Program-made: the position numbers and the translations under genes
The notes under the pieces: model-generated
Seen by the model: only the letters and a program-made list of their open reading frames with translations
The model's database searches: none
Told to the model about the DNA's origin: nothing
Shown here: positions 8,671 to 17,912 of the stretch, piece by piece
Position numbering within the stretch: position 1 is the first letter of the stretch
Layout: each line of letters starts with the position of its first letter
NCBI GenBank assembly: GCA_003427395.1
Contig: BFEA01000888.1
Coordinates: forward strand, 305,512-338,307
Direction of reading: 5' to 3'
Length of the DNA stretch: 32,796 nt
Source of the DNA: Chara braunii
Lineage: Eukaryota; Streptophyta; Charophyceae; Charales; Characeae

Positions 8671-9469
8671 TTTTTTCTGTATAGGTCCTTTGGATCAATT
8701 CGTGGTAGTGTGTTGAGGATAACGTTTTTTTTTTTTTTTTTGGTATTTTTTCCTTTTTTGTTAAATTTTTCTGTTTTATGTTGCTTCATGTTTGCGTTCT
8801 TGCGACGAACATCTGTGTACTGAAACGACCTCCTTTCTTTGGCCAACACTATATGCGGCATGGCATTCAAAGGTCGCCTTCCAATGCAGACGTCTTTGTG
8901 CATGCCTGTCTATGAGGCTCCAATGGGCTGGGTGGTAGGGGGTGGCAAGTTTTTTTTTTTTTTCGGCGTTCCGCCTTCATGTGATGGCGAGGGGGTTCGT
9001 CGCTGCGGGGGTGTGTTTCAGGGGATACTACTCAATGACAGCACGTGTGAGGGAGAGCGGGATGCGAACGCGTTGATCCCGCGAAGGCATCCCCTTCGGC
9101 CTGCCCCCACCCGCGACCGCATCACCGACCAGTAGACGGCCCCTCTTCCGTACCGCCGAATAGTGCCTTCGACACGTGCGCTTTCGCGTTATAAACTTTG
9201 CGGGCGCCCATCCACCGATCAAAGAACACAGCAGTCCATTCCAAGCAGTCCTGGTGGTGTTGTCGCACGGCGCATTGCAGGGCAGTCGACAGCGCGCTGG
9301 GCCAAGCGACACGCCTGCTTCCTTTCAGTCGGACGCCGTGTCGGTCATAGTCGCGAATTGCGCCTGGACACCTCGTCGACACACCTCCTTCTCTCCGGAC
9401 GTCGTCTTCGTTGCCGAATTCGCTTGGACACGGTGTCGCCGTTCAAACTTGCGCAGCGCGCGTCTTCGT

Positions 9470-9570
9470 GGCTGTTCGACAAGGCGGCGTTGCGGCGAGC
9501 GCGTGGCAGTCGGGCTGTTCGACAAGGCGGCGTTGCGTCGAGCGCGTGGCTGTTCGACAAGGCGGCGTTG
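9470..9570 (+). repeat. Three-copy short repeat, GC-rich
   Basis: The motif GGCTGTTCGACAAGGCGGCG begins at 9470, 9513 and 9548, so spacing is 43 then 35 bp. The sequence between copies (gcgagcgcgtgg) is partly shared. It lies between two Harbinger genes; no function is evident. Confidence 0.9.
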
Positions 9571-9695
9571 TGGCGATACGCGCCATCCGCGCGTCTGGCG
9601 TCTATTCAATCACACGCAGATAGCGGCAGGTTGTGCGGCCCTCAGCAGTCTCCTCCACCAGCCGTCCGCCATCGACGTCGTTTGTCTTCACAGCG

Positions 9696-11391
9696 ATGAC
9701 GAATATGCGCAACGCAGCGAAGGGGAAAAGGGGGAGGGAGTCTAGTAATCAGGGCGAAACTGCTACCGCCATAAAGCGGGGGAGGCATTAGGCGAAGAAG
9801 GCGAAGGCATCAGGCGGTGGCGCCCTGGTAATTGGCAGGGACGCGCGGGAAGAGTGGATCACGGAGGGAAGCAACGACGAGGACGACGATTTCGAATCGG
9901 AGGCGGACACGTTTCATGGCGTCAAAGGGAGCTCGCGCGAACAAACCGCCGCGCAAATGATCAACGGAGATGAAGGGGAAAAGGCGGCATCGAAGGGGTA
10001 GGCTTGAACGTCACGCGTGGTGACAACGACGCAGGGGGCGACGTGGCAGCCGCTGGTGGTGGCAGGGACGATCGGGGGCGCCAACTGACCCCGACGACGC
10101 GCAACCCCGTGCAAGCAAGGGACGTCCCCGCGGCGCATGACATTGGCAGACAGCAGCCGCTGCGGGCGTCGTCGACCCAGGCGACGCCAGCAGCGGGACA
10201 AGCGATAAGGGAGGAGGGGGCAACGGTGACTGCAGCAAGCAGGCCCCAGCCCCCCGCGTGCAGCGGGCGAAGGATGTTGCGGCGGCGGGTGCCATTGCGG
10301 GCACGTCGACGGGTGGAGCTGGAGGAGGCGGGGGCGACGGCCGTGATGGTGATGATGACGACGATCCGCTCATCAACAGGCAGAGGCGAACGGGAGGCAT
10401 GGCGGCTATGGAGACGAAAGCACGGCTGTGGGTCGACGATCATTGTTTTTGGAACGAGACGGAGGGGCATGGGATGGTGAAGATGATACAGGAAACTCGC
10501 CTGCACCTTCTGGCCATCGCGAAGGGTGTGAAGCCGCCGGAGATCAGAAAAAGCATCGTGCTGCCTAACTCCACGATCCCTCTCCAAAAGATGGAAGACG
10601 AGTCCGAGCTGCAGGCCGCCAAGGAGAGGGCTGGGAGGGTGCAGACGATAGCGTTGCGCATCATCCATGGGTGGCTCTTCAAGTCCCCTAATTGCGCACG
10701 CGGTTATCACTGCGCGTACAGGTATGTGCTCAACCACGTGGCCACAGACCTGGACCGCACCATCTGGTTGGGAGAGGAATGGCGTGTTTGCGTCAGTCCC
10801 GCTGTCGTCCACAACACTTTGGAGGCTCGTATGAAGCTCCCCATATGGTACGTTGGTGGCATCATACACGACAGGCACGAGGACGACGAGATGGCATCGT
10901 ATCAAGAGTCCACAATGCAGCGTCTCGTCGGAGCTTTCACTAATGCTGTTGACGTGGGGGAGGGGGTGGACGGCGGGCGGATTTCGTATGAGAGGTTGAG
11001 GAACATCGCGGACTGCATGCGCCTGTTGCTGTCTGCCGCCATGTGGATCATGCGGATGGCGGGTGATAAACTGCGCTCTCACTACGAGGCCTCCCATCTG
11101 ATGGAGGTAGTCGCGAGACCGACACTCATTGCATCGCTTCATCGCTCGTTTGACGCGCGGCGCCATGTTCTGCAGTGCGTGAACGTCGTGACGGAGAAAA
11201 TGGGAAAGCCCCCAATGACGTTGGTGGACTCTCCTTTGTACATCCCCGACTGGGTTTTTTGCGGGGTGACTTTCAACAACGACGCGACGTTGGCGTCTCC
11301 CGATCTCGCCAGGAGACTGGATTGGATGGGCACCAGACCACCCGAGATTGACGACGAAGAGGAGGAGAAGGCAGACGAGGGGGAGGCGTGA
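9696..11391 (+). pseudogene. Second Harbinger-carried protein, unknown function, N-terminal part disrupted
   Basis: From ATG 9696 a basic then acidic frame (MTNMRNAAKGKRG, later EEWITEGSNDEDDDFESEAD) reads to a TAG at 9999-10001, with an earlier TAG at 9789-9791. Coding character continues in a second frame (10004 to about 10250) and then in the frame open from 10258 to TGA 11391. That last part gives 377 residues. It has a Gly/Asp-rich start, a folded-looking middle from about residue 50 (ARLWVDDHCFWNETEGHGM, IIHGWLFKS, SAAMWIMRMAGD), and an acidic tail (EIDDEEEEKADEGEA). I do not recognise the family. Position and shared composition suggest it is element cargo or an accessory factor. The intact 10258-11391 frame could itself be an expressed gene. 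Confidence 0.55.
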
Positions 11392-11420
11392 ACGCTGGTC
11401 GCGGACTGCATGTGGCGACG

Positions 11421-11605
11421 ACGGTGATGCGGATGATGGTGATGATGATGGCGACGATGATGACGAAGACGGCGACGTTCAGAGTCTTCAGACCAACGAT
11501 GCTGATGATGAAGACGACGCCGACGATGATGATGATGGTGCTGACGACGACGACGAGGATGACGACGATAACGAAGATGGTGATGATGATGAACACGACA
11601 ACGAC

Positions 11606-11678
<73 letters not shown>

Positions 11679-11688
11679 GTGATGATGG

Positions 11689-11756
<68 letters not shown>

Positions 11757-12003
11757 GTGATGATGACGACAAAGACGACGACGACGATGATGACGACGGC
11801 GACGATGATGATGATGAGGATGATGACGATGATGATGATGATGATGATGATGATGACAATGATGATGATGATGATGTTGATGATGGCGACGATGATGATG
11901 ATGACGATGATGATGATGCCGATGATGATGATGATGGTGATGATGATGATGATGAAGATGATGATGCCGATGATGATGATGACGATGATGATGATGGCGC
12001 AGA
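11421..12003. repeat. Long (GAT)n trinucleotide tract
   Basis: About 580 bp of GAT with scattered GAC, GGT and GAA variants; purest at 11600-11760. One frame (11348-12106) reads as almost pure Asp, another as Met and the complement as His or Ser. The tract starts 30 bp after the acidic C terminus of the preceding gene, so it may have grown from an Asp/Glu-coding tail. I do not treat the poly-Asp frame as a demonstrated protein. Confidence 0.95.
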
Positions 12004-13293
12004 CGGCCGTGTTCGGTGGTCATCTACTGTGAGGACCGGTGCTCATACACGTCGTTGCCAGATCCCGCGGGCTTTCCGCAACCCAGCGCAATGTAGCTTT
12101 TTTTAGTGGACCACCGTTTTTGGCACGCCGCTGGTGCGTCGTCGAAAAATTTTTTGATGTTTATGTACAGTGCCGTGTGCTTTATAATTTGGAAACGTGT
12201 TGTTCTACTTTCCTTCTTTTCAGCCCGGTTTGACACTTCCTTTCTTTTGTGTTGGCATGCTTCCCGAACGCAAACCGATCGATCCTTCCCTTCCTTTGTA
12301 TATTGTTTATTTTATTTCTATTTGTTTTTTGTTTGTTTTATTTGGAGCTTTTTTTTTTTTTTTTTTTTTNNNNNNNNNNNNNNNNNNNNNNNNNNNNNNN
12401 NNNNNNNNNNNNNNNNNNNNNNNNNNNNNNNNNNNNNNNNNNNNNNNNNNNNNNTTTTTTTTTTTTTTTTTTTATGCTTCACTTGTTTTCGGAATTGTTT
12501 GTGAACATAAATTTGCGATGACCATTGATCATTGTCGTTTGCATATCGTTTTATTTTATCACAACACGCACTCATACACCAAACACTGGCAACCCTACGA
12601 CGAAGAGGCAGACGAATGAAGGCAGACACAAAAAAAAAATTATGCGTCTTCATGAATTTTATTTGTCTATATGAACACATGTAAACACCATTTGATTGCG
12701 CTCGCAGACTTCTTTCTTTCACACGTCAGCATTCCATCCATGCAGCAGGGAGTGCGTAGGAGAGGAAGGAAAACAGTCGCCGACAACGAACAACACTTTC
12801 CGATCACAACCCAACAATCACCAAACTCTTGCGAATTATAAAAACACACTGCCGACATGATTGTTCTCCGTAGAACGAATGAGCCCGTAGAGATGCACAC
12901 GACTGCCGCTCGCGACACACAACAACTCCATCTCAATGTCGTTTACTGATCACACTAACCGGCCACCGCCGCCGCTTCCGCCGCCCAAAGACTCGCCCAC
13001 ACTAACAGGGAACGCCCCACTATCAACGCACCAGCCCGAAGCTGCGGATCGAAAAATGAAAAGGAAAAACTTCCGACAAACTCTAAAACGGACGGCATAT
13101 GGCGCGGAGACTACGAGGCATGATTGTCGCTCTCCGCTCTGCGTCCCTCACTACTGACCGAAAATTGGACGGCATGGCACATGTACTGCGCCCGTCGTCT
13201 CTCCGCACACTGCTTCCTCCCACCGCCGCCGTCAAACGTTCCTCCGTCATACACGGCCCGCAGCTCCCGCCGCCTCGCGAGGTCCCTCTGCCG
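12004..13293. other. Central spacer of the Harbinger element between convergent genes
   Basis: AT-rich to about 12930, with poly-T on both sides of the gap, then GC-rich. On the minus strand the part near 13100-13293 still reads as coding-like (for example ELRAVYDGGTFDG). That may be further transposase-related sequence beyond its stop. No separate gene was recognised. Confidence 0.45.
12370..12454. other. Assembly gap (85 N)
   Basis: Run of N flanked by poly-T on both sides (to 12369 and from 12455), so the break is probably a long T homopolymer that could not be resolved. Nothing can be said about its content. Confidence 0.99.
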
Positions 13294-14887
13294 TCATCGC
13301 CGCATCATTCGCTCCGCCAGCGCCTGCCGCAGCATGATCGCCTCCCCCGTAGAAGTTTCCATGCACAACGGCCTGGGAGGGCGATGGATCCCGAGATCCA
13401 CCCGACGACGAACTCCATTGGCGTCAACCTCTTACAACAAGTTCTCGTTGAAAGGGATGCCGGCGTCGATTAGGATGTTGTGCAAGAATGCAGACGACCA
13501 CGAACTGCTGGGGCAAGGTCTCCATGTTGGTCTTGTGCGAGCCTAGGAACAAGCGCCACATTCCTTTCAGTCTCCCGAACGCCCTCTCCACTGCCCCCCT
13601 CGCGGTCTTCTGCTTGNTGTCGAANCGACTCTCCAGGGGATGCTNCNCCACGCCGCCAAACGGGACAACCATCCATTCGCTCGGCGGGTAACCATTGTCG
13701 GCCAGCAAATAACCATTCGTCTGCACTTGGAACGGTAGCAGCACAGGAGGCCCTGTAAACAACTCTCCCGCCGCCGCCCGCGACCATAGAGTGGAGAGAT
13801 GGATGATCCGGACGTCGTGGCAGCTCCCCGGATATCCCACAAACACGTCCAGGATGCGCAAGTCCAAGTCGACCACCACTTGAGCAACGACAGAGAAGCG
13901 TCTCTTGCGGTCGTAGTAGTCTTCTGGAGGTGCATTCGCCGGCTTGTCCACGTAGATATGGGTGCAGTCGATGCACCCATGGCAGTTCGGGAAACCCTTG
14001 TCTGCAAAAGCACGCAGAACGATCGCCTTCCGCACCCCAGTCGGCCACGCCACCTTCTCCCTGTGCACCGAAAGTAGCGCAGCAGTAATGTCCCGGACGG
14101 CCACCAAACCTGAAGCCCTGCCAATCCCAAAGTTGTAGCTGCTGCTCTCGTATGTCTCGCCCGACGCCCACCTGTACAGCGCGTAGGCGACGATCTGGTC
14201 TGGTTGCAACGGTTCCCTATAGAACGTCACACGTCGCTGGAGAATCGGCGAGAAGTTCTCAACGATCTCGCGGAAGACACGTGGAGACATCCGTAACTTG
14301 TCGCGGAAGTAATCGTCAGTGGCATCGTCCGCAGGCCGAAGATCCTCCCAAGTCCCCCCCGTCGTCCTTTTTACCCACCATCTCGGCGTCGCCCTCGGTA
14401 GTCCCCCAAATCCCATTGCACAACACACCTCCAACATGGCATCACAGATGGCAGCGCTATCCAACATTTCAGTCGTCACCGCCGGCATCAACTTCCTTCT
14501 CCGGGCACGTAGTCGTGCCCACCGCGGTTGACCTTCGACCTCCATGTCGCACTGCATGATGACGGCGGCTACGGCAGACGTCACGGCAGCCCTCTCCACA
14601 GCGGACAACCCGGCCCTGACGTCATCCCCATCACCCACTCCATGCACATGGACCACCTCAGACATCGCAGTCATCCTCGCGGAGTGAACTCGCCCAACAC
14701 TCGACCGGACGCCCCCAGCATTGCCAGCAATGGACACTGCCCACGAGCAAGTTGGCGGAGATGGCGGCCGTGCAGCGGTGCGTGAAGACGAATGAGCAAG
14801 GCGGAACGAGACGCTCACCACAGTCGATGGAGGGCCACGGAGAGGCATCTCTTCAAATACGTGTGGAACATTGCGATGACGCCACAA
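13294..14887 (-). CDS. PIF/Harbinger DDE transposase, disrupted near the C terminus
   Basis: The open frame from 14887 to 13424 (487 residues) carries the DDE_Tnp_4 signature. A helix-turn-helix region lies at about 200-275. The first catalytic Asp is in GCIDCTHIYV (D307), the second in YLLADNGYP (D397), and the Glu is in AVERAFGRLKG (E434). After QQFVVVCIL the frame shifts by one base at about 13483-13487; the alternative frame gives the expected family ending LHNILIDAGIPF. It then meets TAA at 13432-13434, beyond which coding character continues (VRRRVDLGIHRP) to TGA 13294-13296. Four ambiguous bases fall at 13617, 13625, 13645 and 13647. The true start is uncertain; Met at residue 72 or 75 is also plausible. 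It catalyses cut-and-paste transposition in the nucleus. The damage could be real decay or sequencing error. Confidence 0.9.
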
Positions 14888-15148
14888 CGGCTAGCGGCTC
14901 CCTCGCGTGACGCCCACTGCAAAACCCCCCAGAGTCCCCCATGGGGTCGCCCCAAGGTACCCGCATGTCCCCGCGGAACCACACCGCATGGCATGGTCGG
15001 CCGATTCGAAATTTGAATTTTGAAAGTGCACGCGCGCATTGCGGCGGCGGCAGTCTCTTTTCGAATTCGAAGGCCGAACGCGGTGGACCAAGGCCGCTCG
15101 CACGGACACCGGACGATGGACCACCACCCAAACTTTCGTCCCGCGGCC

Positions 15149-15166
15149 GCGTATAAAATTATACGT
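15149..15166 (-). promoter_or_regulatory. Candidate TATA element for the transposase gene
   Basis: 'cgtataaaattatacg' is near-palindromic; on the minus strand it contains TATAATTTTATA inside GC-rich surroundings. It lies about 265 bp upstream of the first Met of the transposase and inside the right end of the element. Assigned from position and composition only. Confidence 0.35.
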
Positions 15167-15177
15167 CTCCCAGCTGC

Positions 15178-15280
15178 CAGTCCTCGGAGCATCCTCGGGC
15201 GTCGTCCCGAGGGAGCAGTGGAACGAAAGCGGGAAATTCCTCGGGCTGCCCCGCGGATTTCCCCTCGGAGCCCGAGGACG
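15178..15280 (-). promoter_or_regulatory. Right subterminal region with clustered CCTCGG/CCGAGG motifs
   Basis: Six copies of CCTCGG or its complement occur in about 100 bp, mirroring the left end. They are a candidate docking site for the element's trihelix protein. Confidence 0.5.
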
Positions 15281-15328
15281 CGCAGAGGAGTGTCTAACGA
15301 GCCCCTTAATCTGCTGTTCGTGGATGGA

Positions 15329-15456
15329 CGAGGGCCCTGACTGAACTGCTACCTAAAGGTAGCCCGAGTTTCAACTGCAATTGAAACTCGGGCCCTGACT
15401 AAACTGCTAACACGCAGTTTCAAATGCAATTACAAACTGCTTTCGTGACTGTGCCG
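15329..15456 (-). repeat. Right terminal inverted repeat of the older element
   Basis: Reverse complement of the left arm at 5410-5540 with scattered differences. It contains a palindrome cccgagtttcaa and ttgaaactcggg. Followed by TA at 15457-15458. Confidence 0.75.
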
Positions 15457-15783
15457 TAGTTACCCCCCAAAATAAAGGTTTCCAAAAGACAAACATGGCA
15501 AACAGTCTTGGGGGCTGCGGAAACTTGGAACCGACCAGGCCAAATGGTCTTAAACCACCAGTACACGGCCTCAGCCTTGCAGTAAAATAACTTTTCGCCA
15601 CAAGAAGCAAAGGCGGGCTCGGGGCAGGGTCGGAGCGTCGAAGGTTTTCAAACTTTTGGGCCCATCTCAAATTTGTACGTCCCAAAGAAAAAAAAAAGCC
15701 TTTGGCCGTTTATCGGCTGTGCAGTAAGGGTATTTAACGACCCATGCCTTGTCTGCTGTGTGGCCACTCATAGGAATCAATGA

Positions 15784-16083
15784 GTGATTTCTGAACGTGG
15801 ACTGGTTTTCCACAGTCTTCAAGACTTTGTTTCTTTCTCTGGTCGTCAGCAGAAATTGGCAGTTATTTTGTCGTTCTTGCATCGTCTGCGGGTCTTCACC
15901 AATGTTCCGGGTCTGGACGTTGCTTTCCTGTTGACGTTGAAGCATGAGCTGTGGTTGAGGGGATATCCTGATCTTTACTTCGACCTTGCTCTTGAAAGGT
16001 TCTCTAGGAAGTTTTCCGGTTGCTGGGATCATTGGTTGGGTATTCTTACGAAGTGGAGTCGGTTGTTCCCTTCACGTAGGTAA
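15784..16083 (+). pseudogene. Second Penelope-like reverse transcriptase scrap (thumb/C-terminal part)
   Basis: The 99-codon frame contains QQKLAVILSFLHR, then LTLKHELWLRGYPDLYFDLALERF. This aligns with the end of the reverse transcriptase at 4820-5042 (QKVAAIAGSLHR, RREYRAKGFPDHVF). Shared landmarks are QK.A.I..LHR, then E...(R/K)G(F/Y)PD..F. No reverse transcriptase core motifs precede it, so the copy is 5'-truncated. The match between the two copies in the window is the main support. Confidence 0.5.
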
Positions 16084-17010
16084 GTCGTAAGTGCTCCTGT
16101 GTTGGCCCGTCACTAGGGCTGTTTCATCAGGATTGTGTTTCTTTATTTTCGATCCCCTGACTTGGGACCTTTTGGTTGGTATATGCTAGGTGACCTTTGG
16201 CCATGTCTAGGTTCGGGTTGGGATTTGAACAGTAGACTGGGCCTGTTTTTTCCGACTTTTGTTTTTCGACTACTGTTATTTCTTTGTTGGAGGTACTTGT
16301 AGTATGATGTTGGGCAGGCCTCGTTCTTGAGGTGGGTGTTTGACTACTGTGTTGACACTGTCTCGAACTAGTGCCCTTCGGGATGCCCCCCCCCCTCTCT
16401 CCCCTCTTTAGCTTTTTTCACTTTCTAGCTTTGTTCGACTTTCTAATTTTTCCGATTTTTGCTTTTCTGCTGTTTCCGAATCTGGACGAGTTGGTAAACT
16501 GAATCTGGTACCTTTCCTTTGACGTTGAGTTGCGGTTGTCGGATTGAACTTTCTGGACGTAGTATACGGCTTGTTGTAGGGACTTCTTTTGTAGACTCTT
16601 GTAGCCTCTGTAAGTTCCTCCTGCCCTATTAATACGCAGGTTACGATCAATCATTGCACTTGCGACGACGACCAAAGACCCCTGAGGTAGGCTGGTTGGC
16701 GGGCCAGCCGAAACTAGTCGGGTCCACGCCGCTGTTCGACATTGATATATTTTTCGACAATCGTCACATCCGGGTTATTTTTTGTATCTGCGTACTCTTT
16801 CTTTTACTTTTCTTCTTCTTCTTCTTCTTCTTCTTCTTCTTCTTCTTCTTCTTCTTCTTCTTCTTCTGCTTTTTCTCCCTTTTCTTTCTCTTCTCTTCTT
16901 CTGCTCTGGTCGTCGTCTTGTTCTTCTTCCTTTGCTAGTCCTTGTGTTGATGTTCGTCGAGGTTGTCTCCTTTGATGCTTATTGTTACTGAAGCTAGTGA
17001 GTTGACTTCG
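16084..17010. other. No recognised gene
   Basis: T-rich, low-coding sequence with a C homopolymer (16387-16396) and a TTC microsatellite. I see nothing assignable. Confidence 0.5.
16809..16867. repeat. (TTC)n microsatellite
   Basis: About 19 TTC units, followed by imperfect TTC/CTT-rich sequence to about 16930. Confidence 0.96.
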
Positions 17011-17160
17011 GTCTTCTTCTGCTACGCAATTGCAGTTGGATACACTTTTTGGAGTACTCGTGTGAGTTTGCCCTCAGGGAGGGCACTTCAGCAGAATGTA
17101 GAACACGGGGAGTTGTCGGACTCTCAAAAAAAGAAAAAAAAGTTTAAAAAACAAACAAAA
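17011..17160 (+). mobile_element. SINE-like unit, copy a
   Basis: Shares with the next unit the block 'ttgcagttggatacactttttggagtactcgt', then 'agggcact.cagcagaa.gtagaacacggggag', and ends in an A-rich tail. 'TTGCAGTTGG' resembles a tRNA A box and 'GTGAGTTTGCC', about 31 bp later, resembles a degenerate B box. A tRNA-derived SINE is therefore the likely class. Confidence 0.6.
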
Positions 17161-17270
17161 GTCTTTGGCTGTGATTGCAGTTGGATACACTTTTTGGAGT
17201 ACTCGTGCGAGTTTGACCTAAGTGAGGGCACTACAGCAGAACGTAGAACACGGGGAGCAGGACTGTCGGA

Positions 17271-17306
<36 letters not shown>
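17161..17306 (+). mobile_element. SINE-like unit, copy b, head-to-tail with copy a
   Basis: Starts 'gtctttggctgtgattgcag' directly after the A-rich tail of copy a and ends in about 29 A. The head resembles tRNA: A-box-like TTGCAGTTGG at about 17175 and B-box-like GCGAGTTTGACC at about 17206. It lies immediately upstream of the LINE endonuclease fragment. Confidence 0.65.
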
Positions 17307-17307
<1 letters not shown>

Positions 17308-17359
17308 CCCAACCTCCCCGCTGTGGTTCCAGATACAGGAAATTTAGCAATGCTGGGAG

Positions 17360-17572
17360 CTACGTAGCACCGTGTTCGCGTTCGGAGGCGAACGCGAACA
17401 AGCGCCCAAAACCCTCCGAACGGGAGTCATGTTCAAATTCGTAGCCAATCATGAGTTAAAAATCAAAAACCGATTTTTTTTATTTTTTATTTTTTTTACT
17501 AAAAAAAAATTATGTTCGCAAGCTGTTCGCCCAAACATGAAGGGGCGCGAACACGTTCGGCGTGCTACGCAG
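17360..17572. mobile_element. 213-bp hAT-type MITE with 8-bp target duplication
   Basis: Target duplication GCTGGGAG at 17352-17359 and 17573-17580. The ends are CTACGTAGCAC (17360-17370) and GTGCTACGCAG (17562-17572), inverted repeats with one mismatch. Further internal inverted GTTCGCG/CGCGAAC blocks follow. An 8-bp duplication is typical of hAT elements. Removing the element and one duplication copy rejoins the LINE endonuclease frame across its GDWN motif, which confirms both boundaries. Confidence 0.88.
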
Positions 17573-17912
17573 GCTGGGAGACTGGAATACTACTCTTAAC
17601 TCGGGCTTCGACTCCCCGGTAGCAACTCCTCTCAGACAGGACAGTCTGTTACCGTTCTCCTTTCTAGACTCACAGAGCTTAATTGACACCTACAGACATA
17701 TGAACCCCGAGGATCACGGGTACACATGGTATGGCCCGAAGCCAGACAACAGAACCCCTAGACCCAAGAGGCGTTTAGACTTCGTGGCAGCAAGAGGGAC
17801 TCTGTGGGACCGTTGTATAACAGCAGACTATGCAATAGCCTCACTATCAGATCACTATCCAGTGATGATTAATGTGATCTCTAAAGATCTGATTCACCTC
17901 CCTTTCGACTAA
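17573..17912 (+). pseudogene. LINE AP-like endonuclease domain, 3' part
   Basis: Reads GDWN (equivalent to the GDFN metal-binding motif), then LIDTYRHMNPEDHGYTWYG, RRLDFVAARG and SDHYPVM. These are the successive conserved blocks of L1-type endonucleases, ending in the catalytic SDH. It nicks target DNA for reverse transcription in intact elements. The 5' half is lost behind the SINE units; the frame stops at 17912. Confidence 0.85.

Larger units (their letters stand above)
8450..9695. other. Inter-gene region of the Harbinger element
   Basis: Contains the GA microsatellite, T homopolymers at about 8725-8741 and 8951-8963, and a GC-rich stretch with short repeats (9470-9570). I see no convincing coding sequence; overlapping frames in 9163-9745 look like composition artefacts. 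It may hold the 3' UTR of the upstream gene and the promoter of the downstream one. Confidence 0.5.
5943..15305 (+). mobile_element. PIF/Harbinger DNA transposon, 9363 bp, three genes
   Basis: The ends are identical inverted repeats of 21 bp, beginning GGGGCTCGTTAGACACTCC, at 5943-5963 and 15285-15305. They are flanked by a TTA target duplication (5940-5942 and 15306-15308), the hallmark of PIF/Harbinger. Subterminal CCTCGG/CCGAGG motifs occur about six times within 200 bp of each end. Inside are a trihelix-type DNA-binding gene (+), an unrecognised gene (+) and a convergent DDE transposase (-), a layout consistent with the two-protein Harbinger system plus one extra gene. The perfect terminal repeats and intact target duplication suggest recent insertion. 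The transposase has frame damage and a gap lies in the middle. Confidence 0.95.
5410..15456. mobile_element. Older DNA element with about 130-bp terminal inverted repeats, split by a Harbinger insertion
   Basis: 5410-5540 and the reverse complement of 15329-15456 align over their length with short gaps. Both contain 'cagttt.aattgcattt', 'tagcagttta', an internal palindrome around 'caattgcagttg', and 'ttcagtcagg'. The outermost bases are TGGCGCAGTCA on the left and CGGCACAGTCA on the inverted right, each flanked by TA (5408-5409 and 15457-15458). This fits a TA target duplication. Everything between belongs either to this element (5541-5939, including the 36-bp satellite, and 15309-15328) or to the inserted Harbinger element. 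No transposase belonging to the older element was found. Confidence 0.72.

Noticed and set aside
8490-8903. Minus-strand Ser/Leu repeat frame
   Set aside because: It is the translated GA microsatellite plus poly-T, not a gene.
9163-9745. Overlapping 178- and 189-codon frames
   Set aside because: GC-rich sequence open in several frames on both strands at once, with no motif or conservation signal.
11139-12106. Very long poly-Asp, poly-His, poly-Met and poly-Ser frames
   Set aside because: All are different readings of the same GAT microsatellite. Without transcript evidence none is a credible protein on its own.
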